Positions 25,568 through 35,151 of a stretch of DNA of 64,000 nucleotides are shown here, one piece after another. Each line of letters starts with the position of its first letter. Position 1 is the first letter of the stretch. Source of the DNA: JBAIYU01 sp036763085 (GTDB lineage: Bacteria; Bacillota; Negativicutes; DSM-1736; Dendrosporobacteraceae); assembly GCF_036763085.1 (NCBI RefSeq), contig NZ_JBAIYU010000010.1:620001-684000 (forward strand), read 5' to 3'. The notes beneath the pieces were generated by a model. The model ran no database searches. It was not told the origin of the DNA and saw only the letters and a program-made list of their open reading frames with translations. The position numbers were made by a program, and so were the translations under genes.

Positions 25568-27490
25568 TTATTCATGTGCCTTTTGTTTTCTTTTCTTAGT
25601 CCATTGCCAGAACACCACTAAGGTTAGAATCCCTGCTCCGATCATATCTGTGAAAGATCCAGGGTCTACTAGTAATATACCGCCTACAAAGAACAGTATC
25701 CGTTCTATAAAGTTAGCTTTAGTCATAAAGAAACCAATCATGGCTGCACCTATGCCAATCATGCCTATTAGCGCAGTACAAGTAGCGTATATCAAAGTGC
25801 CTGCTGTTGCATTAATCATTAATAAAGTAGGTGAAAAGACAAAAATATATGGTATTAAAAAGGCTGCAATTGCTAATTTCGATGCATTAACGCCGGTTTT
25901 TAGCGCATTACCTCCGCTCACTGCTGCTCCGGCATAAGCTGCAAGCGCTACCGGCGGCGTAACGTCCGCGATTATTCCGAAATAGAATACAAAGAGATGT
26001 GCGGCTAATATAGGTATTCCCATCTGTTCAAGAGCAGGTGCCGCAATAGTTGATGTAATTACATAGTTGGCTGTTGTTGGAACACCCATTCCGAGAATTA
26101 TCGAAGTAATCATGGTGAAAAACATTGTCGCCAGAAGATTACCACCAGAAAGATCCAACAAGGCAGAGGCTAACTTCAGCCCAACCCCAGTTTTGGTAAC
26201 AACACCAATGATTATTCCGGCTGCAGCACAAGCGACAAGTACACCTAGTACTCCTCTAGCACCGCGTTCTAAGCCTGCTACAATTTCCATCGGCTTAATT
26301 CTAGTAGATTTTCTAAGCATGGAGGCACCAATTGCCAAGAAAATTGCCCAAAGAGCAGCCTTCATTGGAGTAAATCCGGACACCAACAGATAAATTATTG
26401 CTATTAATGGTATCGCCAGATGCCCTCTTTCTTTAAGCAGCAAAGAGGCATTTGGAAGCTGATCCCTTGGTATCCCTTTTAAATTATTCTTTTTCGCCTC
26501 AAAATGAACTCCGATCCAAATGCCAGCAAAATAAAGAAACGCTGGAATGGCTGCGGCTTTTACGACTTCAATATATGGTACACCAACAAACTCGGCCATT
26601 AGGAAGGCGGCCGCTCCCATGACTGGCGGCATTAACTGTCCGCCGGTTGATGCCGCAGCCTCAACTGCACCGGCAAAATCTTTGTGGTAGCCTAGTTTTT
26701 TCATCATAGGAATGGTAAAGCTTCCTGTACCCACAACATTAGCGACCGAACTACCGGAAACAGTACCCATCAATCCACTTGATAGTACCGCAACCTTAGC
26801 CGGTCCTCCACTGGCCCAGCCTGCGATAGAATTGGCAATATCAATAAAAAACTTTCCTAAACCTGTTGTCTCTAAATATGCGCCAAATAGGATAAATAGA
26901 AAAATAAAAGTAGAAGAAACTCCTAATGGAATACCAAAAATACCTTCAGTAGTAAAAAATAGATGACCGATCAATTCGTCGACACCTAACCCCCTGTGTG
27001 CAAGAACACCAGGAGCATAAGGACCTATAAAAGCGTAGGCAAGAAAACATAATACTACTATTACAATAGGTATACCGACAACACGACGTGCTCCTTCGAT
27101 TACAAGCAGTACGCCAAGAGCACCTACAAGCATATCTGTTTGCGTTACAGTACCTGCTCTCATTACAAGTTCGTTATACATCATAATTATATAAATCGGA
27201 GCTGCTGCCCCTAAAATAGCCAGCAGTAAATCAAACGGATGGAGCTTCTCTCGTGACCAACTGCGGGAAGTAGGGTATAAGATAAATATTAACGCCATAC
27301 CAAAGCTTAAATGTACTGCTCTTTGTATATGGGCGTCCAAAACACCAAACATCGCCGTATATAGATGGAAAATAGAAAATGTAATCGCAATAACGGAAAC
27401 CGCTAAAGCCATTAATCCTTTAAAACTTCGCGTATCGGACTCCCGATCATACTTTTTCATAATCTCATCTGCACTTAATTGCTTGCTCAT
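25568..27490 (-). CDS. TRAP transporter fused permease (DctQM type, TAXI-TRAP)
   Basis: 640-aa fusion of the small (4-helix) and large (12-helix) TRAP subunits, matching the 4TM/12TM fusion family that works with TAXI binding proteins. DctM-type segments such as GLMGTVSGSSVANVVGTGSFTIPMMKKLGY and the C-terminal AAIIGFF-like helices are present. It drives Na+- or H+-coupled uptake of an organic acid or amino acid. ATG 27490 with AGGAGG is chosen. Operon: TAXI binding protein - DUF1850 - permease. Confidence 0.9.
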   Translation of the reverse strand: MSKQLSADEIMKKYDRESDTRSFKGLMALAVSVIAITFSIFHLYTAMFGVLDAHIQRAVHLSFGMALIFILYPTSRSWSREKLHPFDLLLAILGAAAPIYIIMMYNELVMRAGTVTQTDMLVGALGVLLVIEGARRVVGIPIVIVVLCFLAYAFIGPYAPGVLAHRGLGVDELIGHLFFTTEGIFGIPLGVSSTFIFLFILFGAYLETTGLGKFFIDIANSIAGWASGGPAKVAVLSSGLMGTVSGSSVANVVGTGSFTIPMMKKLGYHKDFAGAVEAAASTGGQLMPPVMGAAAFLMAEFVGVPYIEVVKAAAIPAFLYFAGIWIGVHFEAKKNNLKGIPRDQLPNASLLLKERGHLAIPLIAIIYLLVSGFTPMKAALWAIFLAIGASMLRKSTRIKPMEIVAGLERGARGVLGVLVACAAAGIIIGVVTKTGVGLKLASALLDLSGGNLLATMFFTMITSIILGMGVPTTANYVITSTIAAPALEQMGIPILAAHLFVFYFGIIADVTPPVALAAYAGAAVSGGNALKTGVNASKLAIAAFLIPYIFVFSPTLLMINATAGTLIYATCTALIGMIGIGAAMIGFFMTKANFIERILFFVGGILLVDPGSFTDMIGAGILTLVVFWQWTKKRKQKAHE

Positions 27491-27515
27491 ATATAACCTC
27501 CTAACTATGCGATTT

Positions 27516-28016
27516 TTACAGCCAAGTAGAATAATAGGGAGCGACACGCAGAGAAATTAATCCCCCGCTAGGAACCATTTGATATAAAGCATATACTTTT
27601 CCCTGATAGTACATTTCGAGCTTGGCCTCGGGACCAGCCCGCAGGTTTATTATAGAAAAAGGACGATTAATATCCTCCAAGATAAATCTAGTTCCCTCTT
27701 GACGGAATTTACCCTCATCAGCTAAATAAGGTAATCCTACACCATAAGATTCGTATTCAGTAGAATTAACAACTAATTTACCTGAATTATCTATTGATAT
27801 ATTCTCCACAACTAGTGTTTTATGGACAGAATGGGTATATTTTAGGGTTATCCCATTATCCCGGTTAGCTGGCAGCCTTATCAGCAAGCCATCGTCAGAT
27901 TGTAAAACTAGGCATGGCAATGAAATAAAATAGCCTGCACATAAGACTATCAATATTATTATTGTTAATTTCTGTGTATTCATAAAAAGCCGGGGGCCAA
28001 AATTGGCACCCGGCAT
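27516..28016 (-). CDS. DUF1850 protein of the TAXI-TRAP operon
   Basis: Protein of about 155-166 aa with an N-terminal signal/anchor (LTIIILIVLCAGYFISLPCLVL) and a DUF1850 domain (KYTHSVHKTLVVENISI near the middle). DUF1850 is a common third member of TAXI-TRAP operons, of unknown role. The start is uncertain: ATG 28016 has an AAGGGGG site but its first codons form a terminator-like hairpin; ATG 27983 follows that hairpin directly but has no ribosome site. Confidence 0.78.
   Translation of the reverse strand: MPGANFGPRLFMNTQKLTIIILIVLCAGYFISLPCLVLQSDDGLLIRLPANRDNGITLKYTHSVHKTLVVENISIDNSGKLVVNSTEYESYGVGLPYLADEGKFRQEGTRFILEDINRPFSIINLRAGPEAKLEMYYQGKVYALYQMVPSGGLISLRVAPYYSTWL
27984..28014 (-). 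terminator. intercistronic terminator/attenuator in the TRAP operon
   Basis: GC-rich stem with one mismatch (27989-27998 paired with 28005-28014) followed on the minus strand by TTTTT. It sits between the binding protein and permease genes and would raise binding-protein message over permease. Confidence 0.7.
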
Positions 28017-28043
28017 TTCCCCCTTCACGGACACCTTACTAAG

Positions 28044-29003
28044 TTATTCCTTGAAGAATTTTTCAGCTCCGGCATTCAATTTAATAGGCATACCAGCTTT
28101 AGCGCCCTCTTTTGTTATTTGCTTTCCTACAGAGTGAGACGCTTTTATGCGGTCAAGATTGGTATAGATAGCTTTAGTAACCTTATACCCTGTATCCGCA
28201 TCTAGTTTGTCTGTTGCAACTAACATAGCCATAACTGCTACTGCCGAAACATCAGCAGCTTGGTTTGGATAAGTGCTGGCTGGGATATTAACTTTAGTAT
28301 AGAAAGGATATTTACTAATTAAAGCATCAGCTTTATCGGCCGTAACTGGAAGTAACACAACTTGATTTTGTGCAGCAATATCCTGAATTGCTGCAGTTGG
28401 GAATCCTGCAGTTACAAAAGCAACATCAACGTTACCATCTTTTAAACCGCTGGCAGCTTCACCGAAAGAAAGATACTGAACCTTGATATCTTGGTATGTA
28501 ATACCATATGCTTCAAGTATTTGGCGAGCATTTGCCTCAGTTCCGCTTCCAGCGGCTCCAACTGCTACCCGCTTACCTTTAAGATCAGCAATAGACTTGA
28601 TGCCAGTCTTATCTAGAGTAATGATTTGTATTGTTTCAGGATAAAGAGTAGCTAAGCCCACTAAATTAGGAACTTTTTTATCCTTGAACATTTCGGTTCC
28701 ATTAGCTGCATAATACGTAATATCATTTTGGACGAAAGCGATATCTACTTTGCCATCCTTAAGCATATTAATATTGGCAACAGATGCTCCTGTACTTTGA
28801 GCACTAGCATTCATGCCAGGGATATTCTTATTTAGGATTTCGGCAATAGCGCCACCAAGAGGATAATACGTGCCTGCAGTACCACCTGTAGCGATGTTGA
28901 TAAATTTCTTATCAGCAGGCGCCTGGCTTGTTGTACCGCCGCATCCGGCGAGTAATGCAATAGCTAAAAAGCATATAACTAAAATGGAAACAGTCTTTTT
29001 CAT
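28044..29003 (-). CDS. TAXI family TRAP transporter solute-binding lipoprotein
   Basis: 319-aa TAXI-type periplasmic binding protein. Signal peptide with lipobox (AIALLAGC), then the family core (FINIATGGTAGTYYPLGGAIAEILN) and the KGKRVAVGAAGSGTEANARQILEAYG segment. It binds the substrate (glutamate or another organic acid in known members) and hands it to the fused permease. ATG 29003 with GGAGGAAAGG is chosen over the longer frame from 29051. Confidence 0.92.
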   Translation of the reverse strand: MKKTVSILVICFLAIALLAGCGGTTSQAPADKKFINIATGGTAGTYYPLGGAIAEILNKNIPGMNASAQSTGASVANINMLKDGKVDIAFVQNDITYYAANGTEMFKDKKVPNLVGLATLYPETIQIITLDKTGIKSIADLKGKRVAVGAAGSGTEANARQILEAYGITYQDIKVQYLSFGEAASGLKDGNVDVAFVTAGFPTAAIQDIAAQNQVVLLPVTADKADALISKYPFYTKVNIPASTYPNQAADVSAVAVMAMLVATDKLDADTGYKVTKAIYTNLDRIKASHSVGKQITKEGAKAGMPIKLNAGAEKFFKE

Positions 29004-29243
29004 GCCTTTCCTCCTCAAAAATAATTTTGACTGGCAGGGTATTGCCTTCACCTCCTGGTCCCTTACCGTTATAATGTAATTACATATTTTTCTACATATG
29101 GAATTTCAATTCCTTCCGTTCGAATAAAGTATACAGAATATTTCACTCAGGAAGGACATTCCTCTATCACTAAATTTATATGTTCATGCTAATAGAAATA
29201 ATACAAGTTATTATATTAAAATTTTGCATTGCATAATTATAAA

Positions 29244-29275
29244 AAATAGACTGTCGATTAATCGACAGTCTATTT
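29244..29275 (-). terminator. terminator of the lctBCD operon
   Basis: Perfect 32-bp palindrome centred between 29259 and 29260, with the T run TATTTTTTATAA on the minus strand, 12 bp after the lctD stop. Confidence 0.88.
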
Positions 29276-29287
29276 ATGTTACTCAAA

Positions 29288-30682
29288 TTAGCAAACTTTG
29301 CCTGGGTTGAGTATGTTTTTAGGGTCAAATGAAGCTTTGATGCCTCTAAGAACGGACATGTAATCTTCGCCCATTGCTTTTTCAAGGTAAGGTTTCTTTT
29401 CAGTACCGATACCATGCTCACCGGAAGTTAAACCGTGAAGCTCAGTAGCTTTGTCATACATTCTATCCATTGCTTTGTGCAATTTAGTTTTCCACTCGGT
29501 TTCGCCAAGATCATCTCTCAAGATGTAAACGTGTAGGTTACCGTCTCCAGCATGACCAAAGCTTTGAATGCGGATGTCAACTTCTTTTTGAAGTTCGTTA
29601 GTGAATTTAATGAATTCCGCAACTTTGTTTCTTGGAACAACAACGTCGCACTCATCAAGTTCGCTTGTTGAAGCTTTGATAGCCTCAAGGAAAGCACCGC
29701 GAGTTTTCCAGATAGTTTCTTGTCTTTCTTGAGTGTTGGAAATGAATACGTCATAAGCGCCAGCTTCTAAGCAGATGTGGGCAACTTTTTCGTAAGCATC
29801 TTCAACTTCTTCTTTCTTGTTGCCATCAAATGTTAACAAGAGGTAAGCGTCAGAAGACTTATCTGGGAACTTTTTACCAAGGAATTCTTCAGCAGCAACA
29901 ATAGCGGAGCGCTCCATGAACTCAATAGCAGTTGGGATAGATTTTGATTTAATGATTTTTGGTACTGTCTCAATAGCAGTTGCCAAATCTGGGAAAGGAA
30001 TTAGCAAGCTTTGAGAAATTTTAGGAAGCGGAAGAAGCTTAAGGATAGCTTTAGTTATAAAACCAAGTGTACCCTCGGAGCCGACGATAAGATCTTTAAT
30101 GCTGTAACCAGAGCTGTTCTTAACGTTTTTACCGCCAACTTCGATTACGCGTCCGTCTGGAAGAACAACTTCCAAACCACGAACATAGTCTCTAGTTACG
30201 CCGTACTTAACAGCTTTCATACCACCAGCATTAGTAGAGATGTTACCACCAATGGAAGCGGATTTCTCACCTGGATCTGGTGGGTAGAATAAATCATTAC
30301 TTTGAACATGCTTGATAATATCCATCAAAAGAACGCCTGGCTCTACTGTTAGAGTTAGGTTTTCGTCATCAAGCTCAAGAATGTTGTTCATACGAACAGT
30401 GGAGATCATGATACCGCCATTAAAAGCAACAGCAGCACCAGCAAGGCCAGTACCTTGACCGCGTGGAGTTACGATAATGTTGTTATCATAAGCATATTTC
30501 ATAATTTTTGAAACTTCTTCAGTAGTTTCAACTTCTACAACAACATCAGGATACTTATTAGCGTGAACGATTTCGTCACGGCTATAAGTTTCATGGATTT
30601 GGTCGCCAACAAATACTTTTTCTTTACCTGCAACGGACACGATAAACTCTATATCTTTACTATCGACTTTTTTGTAATCCAT
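29288..30682 (-). CDS. lctD: FAD-dependent D-lactate dehydrogenase subunit of the electron-confurcating complex (LctD/GlcD family)
   Basis: 464-aa FAD-linked oxidase of the vanillyl-alcohol oxidase fold. The PCMH FAD domain shows TPRGQGTGLAGAA and YPPDPGEKSASIGGNISTNAGG; the C-terminal cap ends with the His-containing GHAGDGNLHV and HGLTSGEHGIGTEKK segments. Directly downstream of etfB and etfA homologues, it matches the Acetobacterium lctBCD complex, which oxidises lactate with NAD+ at the expense of reduced ferredoxin. Glycolate or another 2-hydroxyacid is a possible alternative substrate. Confidence 0.87.
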   Translation of the reverse strand: MDYKKVDSKDIEFIVSVAGKEKVFVGDQIHETYSRDEIVHANKYPDVVVEVETTEEVSKIMKYAYDNNIIVTPRGQGTGLAGAAVAFNGGIMISTVRMNNILELDDENLTLTVEPGVLLMDIIKHVQSNDLFYPPDPGEKSASIGGNISTNAGGMKAVKYGVTRDYVRGLEVVLPDGRVIEVGGKNVKNSSGYSIKDLIVGSEGTLGFITKAILKLLPLPKISQSLLIPFPDLATAIETVPKIIKSKSIPTAIEFMERSAIVAAEEFLGKKFPDKSSDAYLLLTFDGNKKEEVEDAYEKVAHICLEAGAYDVFISNTQERQETIWKTRGAFLEAIKASTSELDECDVVVPRNKVAEFIKFTNELQKEVDIRIQSFGHAGDGNLHVYILRDDLGETEWKTKLHKAMDRMYDKATELHGLTSGEHGIGTEKKPYLEKAMGEDYMSVLRGIKASFDPKNILNPGKVC

Positions 30683-30721
30683 AGTTTGTTCACCCCTTAA
30701 CTATAAATTTACGGGCTGCTA

Positions 30722-31900
30722 TTAAGCGCCAAGCTCTTGAGCAAGCTTAGGAAGTATTTCGTTTACATCACCAACGATGCCATAGTGAGCAACGTCGAAG
30801 ATTTGAGCGTCAGCATCTGTGTTAATAGCAATAATTGTTTCGGATTTGTCCATACCAGCTACGAATTGGATATAGCCTGCTACACCAGCGCAGATGATAA
30901 GACGAGGCTTAACAGTTCTACCGCTAAGACCGATTTGCAGTCTTGCATCAGCTAGACCAGCTTCAACAAGCGGTCTAGTTACCGCAAGCATACCACCAAG
31001 TTTCTCAGCGATGGCTTTGCACATATCAAGACCTTCTTTAGTCTTGATAGCACCACCTGCAACTACGATAACTTCAGCATCCTCAATAGATTGTACAGTT
31101 TCTTTCTTAACTACGCCCTTAACAGAAATGCGTGAGTTAAGTTTGTCTGCATCAAGGCTGCAAAGAGTAATTTTGCCGCTTTGCTCTTGAGTTCTTTCAG
31201 GAGCATCGAATATTTTATAACGTACAGTCGCAAATTGCGGACGGTTGTTTGGAGTATAGATATGAGCCATAATGTTGCCGCCGAAAGCAGGACGGATTTG
31301 TGCTAAATCTGTGCTTTCATCCATATCAAGAATTGTACAGTCAGCAGTTAAACCAGTACGGAATCTTGCAGCTACACGAGGAGCTAATGAACGGCCAACA
31401 TTTGTACCACCAACAAGAATTGTGGAAGCTTTAGTTTTGTTGATGAAGTCTTCCATTACCGCAGTATATGGCTCGATGCGGAAATGCTTGAGTTCTTGAG
31501 CGTCGTAAACGAAAACTTCGTCAACGCCGTAGTGAAGAATTTCAGCAGCTTTTTCTTGTATATTTGAACCGGCAAATAAAGCATATACAGGATGGTTAAT
31601 TTTAGCAGCCATCTCTTTTGCTTTACCGATAAGCTCAAATGTTACAGGATGGATATCGCCGTCTACATGGTCAACATAAACGCAGATACCTTTCCATAAG
31701 CTCTTATCAATCTCTTCAACTTTATCTTCTTCGCATACGAAAACGCCTTCAGGGCCTTTTTTCACGCAAATTTTACACATTTTACAAGCAGCGTTTATTT
31801 GCAGATACTCATTGTCCCACTCAATTGCATTGAATGGACAGAGTTTCATTAGATCTTCTGGACTAGTAACTAATTTTTGATTAATAACTATTCTAGCCAT
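30722..31900 (-). CDS. lctC: EtfA-type subunit with N-terminal ferredoxin-like domain (LctC)
   Basis: 392-aa electron-transfer flavoprotein alpha subunit. The N-terminal about 60 residues carry C21, C39, C42 and C45 for one [4Fe-4S] cluster, as in the lactate-type bifurcating Etf. The C-terminal FAD domain has the usual LSGRTVKPRLIICAGVAGYIQF and AINTDADAQIFDVAHYGIVGD. The extra Fe-S domain separates it from ordinary EtfA. It starts 12 bp after etfB. Confidence 0.9.
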   Translation of the reverse strand: MARIVINQKLVTSPEDLMKLCPFNAIEWDNEYLQINAACKMCKICVKKGPEGVFVCEEDKVEEIDKSLWKGICVYVDHVDGDIHPVTFELIGKAKEMAAKINHPVYALFAGSNIQEKAAEILHYGVDEVFVYDAQELKHFRIEPYTAVMEDFINKTKASTILVGGTNVGRSLAPRVAARFRTGLTADCTILDMDESTDLAQIRPAFGGNIMAHIYTPNNRPQFATVRYKIFDAPERTQEQSGKITLCSLDADKLNSRISVKGVVKKETVQSIEDAEVIVVAGGAIKTKEGLDMCKAIAEKLGGMLAVTRPLVEAGLADARLQIGLSGRTVKPRLIICAGVAGYIQFVAGMDKSETIIAINTDADAQIFDVAHYGIVGDVNEILPKLAQELGA

Positions 31901-31912
31901 TATTGTCCCTCC

Positions 31913-32701
31913 TTACGCAAACTTAAGTTCTTTTAGCTTTTTAACTAACTTAGCATTCAGTTCTTCACCGGTGCCTGTCCACATTTCGCGATCAGAATTA
32001 GCTTCTGGTGAGAATATTCTTAAAACGCGAGTTGGGGAACCGTTCAAGCCATATTTCTTCTCATCTTTGTCTTCGAAGTCATTTAAGGTGTAGAACGGAA
32101 TCTTTTTACCTTTAGTAGCCAACTTAAGTTTGAAAGAAGGCAGTCTTGGTACATTGATGCCCTTTTCAACAGTAATAAGGCAAGGATACAGCATTTCAAC
32201 AATTTCCACACTGTGACCCATGTCCATTTCAACAGTAACAGCTTTGTCAGTAACTTCGATAATCTTAGTTACGTTAGCAACATGCGGAATTCCAAGGAAC
32301 TCAGCAAGTTCAGGGCCTACTTGAGCAGTATCGCCGTCAGTAGTTTGTTTACCACAGATGATAAGATCAGGGATGTTAACTTTCTTGATACCTTGCGCAA
32401 TAGTGTACGCAGTTGCAAGAACGTCAGCACCAGCAAATTTTCTGTCAGTGAATAGTGCAGCTTCGTCAGCACCCATCATGAATGCTTCTTGAAGAATCTC
32501 GGACGCTTGTGGCGGCCCCATGCTCACTACAGTAACTTTTGCCCCATTTTTCTCTTTAATTCGTACAGCTGTCTCTACGCCATACAAATCGTACGGATTC
32601 ATTTTTGAATCAATACCTTCTCTTTTTAGGACGCCAGTCTCTTTGTCTACTTCAACTTCTGAAGTTCCGGGAACTTGCTTAATGCAAACCAAAATCTCCA
32701 C
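31913..32701 (-). CDS. lctB: EtfB-type subunit (LctB) of the lactate dehydrogenase complex
   Basis: 262-aa electron-transfer flavoprotein beta subunit (MEILVCIKQVPGTSEV). It carries the AD(V)LATAYTIAQGI and CGKQTTDGDTAQVGPELAEFLGIPH segments of the family. In bifurcating Etf this subunit binds the FAD that splits or joins electrons and the NAD(H). It starts with GTG 32701 behind GAGGGGG and leads the operon. The upstream 570-bp region is unusually long and contains repeats. Confidence 0.9.
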   Translation of the reverse strand: MEILVCIKQVPGTSEVEVDKETGVLKREGIDSKMNPYDLYGVETAVRIKEKNGAKVTVVSMGPPQASEILQEAFMMGADEAALFTDRKFAGADVLATAYTIAQGIKKVNIPDLIICGKQTTDGDTAQVGPELAEFLGIPHVANVTKIIEVTDKAVTVEMDMGHSVEIVEMLYPCLITVEKGINVPRLPSFKLKLATKGKKIPFYTLNDFEDKDEKKYGLNGSPTRVLRIFSPEANSDREMWTGTGEELNAKLVKKLKELKFA

Positions 32702-32748
32702 ACAAAAAACCCCCTCTTGGTAAATATAAGACCACTCTGAAAACTGTG

Positions 32749-32776
32749 CATTACTGCCTAATCCATGACAGTAATG
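32749..32776. promoter_or_regulatory. inverted repeat upstream of lctB
   Basis: CATTACTG at 32749-32756 and its complement CAGTAATG at 32769-32776, with 12 bp between, about 50 bp upstream of the lctB start. A plausible operator for a GntR- or LysR-type lactate regulator; no such gene is adjacent. Confidence 0.45.
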
Positions 32777-32848
32777 GTAAATAATAAGTAAAGCTTATCC
32801 CCTGAATAATTGTAACAAAATCTTTGCAATATAGCAACAATTTGATAT

Positions 32849-32887
32849 CTAGTTCTTTTTTTCACAGGCTAGTTCTTTTTTTCACAG
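32849..32887. repeat. tandem 19/20-bp direct repeat
   Basis: CTAGTTCTTTTTTTCACAG occurs twice in a row, separated by one G (32849-32867 and 32869-32887), upstream of lctB. It could be a duplicated regulator site or slippage. Confidence 0.7.
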
Positions 32888-33274
32888 CTTTTCTATGTTT
32901 TTCTTGCTATTTTGCAAATTTCGCTAAACTTTATAGTTCCCAATTACAGTTACGAGTATGCGTACCTCTCACATAAAACTGTAATTTTTCAGAAAGCTTC
33001 ATTAATATATAGTAATCAATCGCTGCTTAATTCGCGTTGCTATGCTCCTTGTAATTATACCAGTGTCGACTGTCAATTATTTTAGGTGCAATGTACAGCC
33101 ATATTACGCAAATAAACGGCAATTTTATTAATTTAGGAATATACTTTAAACCTGTATTTCCGCTAGCCTACTTGTTAGTTAGCGCTCGGCACATTTCGTG
33201 AGTATAAATATGCCAATACAGCCTGTGTTTATTATGATAATATATTTATAATACATCACTATAGGCGGGATAAA

Positions 33275-33970
33275 GTGAAAGAATATAAACGAATTTGGGA
33301 AATTGATTTTTTTCGCGGTTTAGCTATCATTCTTATGATTCTATTTCATTTAGTTTTTGATTTTAAAGAATTTCTGAATGTAAACTTGAATTATAGTTCA
33401 GGTATATGGTTTTACACTGGCAAAAGCGCGGCCGTTCTTTTTATCTTCATTTGCGGACTAAGCGGCAGTCTAACTAACAAACATGTACGTAATGGCGTTA
33501 ACGTCTTAATTTGGGGTTTAGCACTATCTGTCCTAACTTATTTTTATAACCCTATCTTATATATAAGATTCGGCATATTGCATCTCCTCGGGGTAAGTCT
33601 TATCACCTATCCATTTGTCCGCCCTCTAAGCATAAGTCTGTTATTCATTTTGGGCATTGCCGCTATTATAGCAGGCTTTATTACAACCAAGCTTGGTACA
33701 ACTAATGATTGGCTGCTAACTATCGGGTTAACGAGCCCTTCTTTTGCCTCATTGGATTATTATCCTTTACTTCCCTGGTATGGAGTTTTCTTATTCGGTG
33801 TTGCTGCAGGCAAATACTTTTATTATGAAAAAACCTCGATCATGCCTGTATTTATTGATATCCCACTAATTAATTATTTAGGCCGTCATTCACTTCTAAT
33901 TTATTTAATTCATCAGCCTATATTACTAAGCTTAATATTCGCATATAAGAAGCTTATCGATTTGCCTTAG
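33275..33970 (+). CDS. DUF1624 membrane protein (heparan-alpha-glucosaminide acetyltransferase-like)
   Basis: 231-aa polytopic protein of the DUF1624/HGSNAT-catalytic family. The hallmark IDFFRGLAIILMILFHLVFD is at the N-terminus with the conserved His; about six to seven helices follow, ending NYLGRHSLLIYLIHQPILL. Such proteins resemble membrane acyltransferases that modify cell-surface sugars, but the substrate is unknown. It starts with GTG 33275 after AGGCGGGA. Confidence 0.82.
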   Translation: MKEYKRIWEIDFFRGLAIILMILFHLVFDFKEFLNVNLNYSSGIWFYTGKSAAVLFIFICGLSGSLTNKHVRNGVNVLIWGLALSVLTYFYNPILYIRFGILHLLGVSLITYPFVRPLSISLLFILGIAAIIAGFITTKLGTTNDWLLTIGLTSPSFASLDYYPLLPWYGVFLFGVAAGKYFYYEKTSIMPVFIDIPLINYLGRHSLLIYLIHQPILLSLIFAYKKLIDLP

Positions 33971-34008
33971 TAGCTTTAGCTCAGATACCAAAAAAACACT
34001 AACTTTAC

Positions 34009-35151
34009 CTACTCTTTTTCTATAACAGCTCGGCTGATTGGAATATATAGAGAAAAAACACTACCTCTTCCCTCATGGCTCTTAACTAGTACTTTCCCGC
34101 CGTGACTTTCAATTAGCTGTTTGACTATTGCTAATCCAATACCAGATCCACCGCTTTTGCGATCACGTGCCTTATCCGACCGATAAAAGTGATTAAAAAT
34201 ATATGGTAAATCCTCTGCAGCAATTCCAGTGCCAGTGTCGGAAACTTCTACTAGTAACCAGCTCATGCTGTTTTCAAAAACGCTCCGGGTAGCAACTGAT
34301 ATTCTCCCACAATCCGGTGTATGTCTTAAAGCATTAGTCATAAGATTGTACAATACCTGATTTATTCTGCCAGCATCAACGTAAACTTCCGCGACGTTTT
34401 CTAAGTCTGTTTCTAACCTTATGTTTTTTTCTTCCGCCAGTGGTTCTAGCATGTGGATTGCCTTAATAATCAACTGATTCAAATCCGTTGGCCGTTTTTC
34501 TAATAATAACTGACCTGCCTCAGCTAAAGATAAATCACGCAGGTCTTTGATAAGCCTGTTCAAATAGACAGTTTCATCATAGAGTGAACTTAACTGAGTT
34601 TCACTTGGTTCAACAACGCCTTCAAGCATACCTTCCAAATTGCCTTGAATGACAGCTAGCGGAGTTTTAAGCTCATGGGCAACATCGGCTAACAGTCGTT
34701 TTCTTAATCGGTTATTCTCATTTAGAGCCTCATTCATTCTATTTATAGCGGTGGCTAATTGCCCCACCTCATCTTTTGACTCTACCTCAACCTTTTGATT
34801 AAAGTTACCCTTTTGGATTTCTTCAACTGCCATTACCAGCTTACGTAGCGGCACTGTTATACTGCGGGAAAGGGCATAACTTGCGGCAAACCCGGCTGCA
34901 ATGATGGCTACACCTACCCAAATAAGCGACCGATGAACTGATGCTAAAAACATCTTCTCCGGCATACCAATTATAGTTCCTTCTGCCAGCGCGATTGCTC
35001 TCATTCCGTGGGCTTCGTGCGCTGTTAAGTATTCATGGAATAATCCAGTCATTTGACTCTCCGCCAGATATACTAAGGTTACGACAGTAAGTCCGACCAA
35101 TAAAAACATTAAACCATTTATACGGTAAGTTATACTATTCAACAACTTCAC
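34009..35151 (-). CDS. membrane sensor histidine kinase (HAMP-HisKA-HATPase)
   Basis: About 380 aa. Two N-terminal helices flank a short (about 45-residue) outer loop. A HAMP domain follows (RSITVPLRKLVMAVEEIQKGNF), then HisKA with the phospho-His in LADVAHELKTPLAV, the N-box NALRHTP, DTGTGIAAEDL and GGSGIGLAIVKQL. The start is uncertain: the frame opens at a GTG at 35178, and GTG 35151 with GGGCG is a reasonable choice; either way it overlaps the regulator gene. The small sensor loop suggests sensing in the membrane or of envelope stress, as in BaeS-like kinases. Target genes unknown. Confidence 0.85.
   Translation of the reverse strand: MKLLNSITYRINGLMFLLVGLTVVTLVYLAESQMTGLFHEYLTAHEAHGMRAIALAEGTIIGMPEKMFLASVHRSLIWVGVAIIAAGFAASYALSRSITVPLRKLVMAVEEIQKGNFNQKVEVESKDEVGQLATAINRMNEALNENNRLRKRLLADVAHELKTPLAVIQGNLEGMLEGVVEPSETQLSSLYDETVYLNRLIKDLRDLSLAEAGQLLLEKRPTDLNQLIIKAIHMLEPLAEEKNIRLETDLENVAEVYVDAGRINQVLYNLMTNALRHTPDCGRISVATRSVFENSMSWLLVEVSDTGTGIAAEDLPYIFNHFYRSDKARDRKSGGSGIGLAIVKQLIESHGGKVLVKSHEGRGSVFSLYIPISRAVIEKE

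Larger units (their letters stand above)
32702..33274. other. 573-bp divergent control region between lctB and the DUF1624 gene
   Basis: No gene seen. It contains an 8-bp inverted repeat (32749-32776) and a tandem direct repeat (32849-32887) on the lctB side. The rest is AT-rich DNA that must hold the promoters of both divergent units. Confidence 0.6.
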
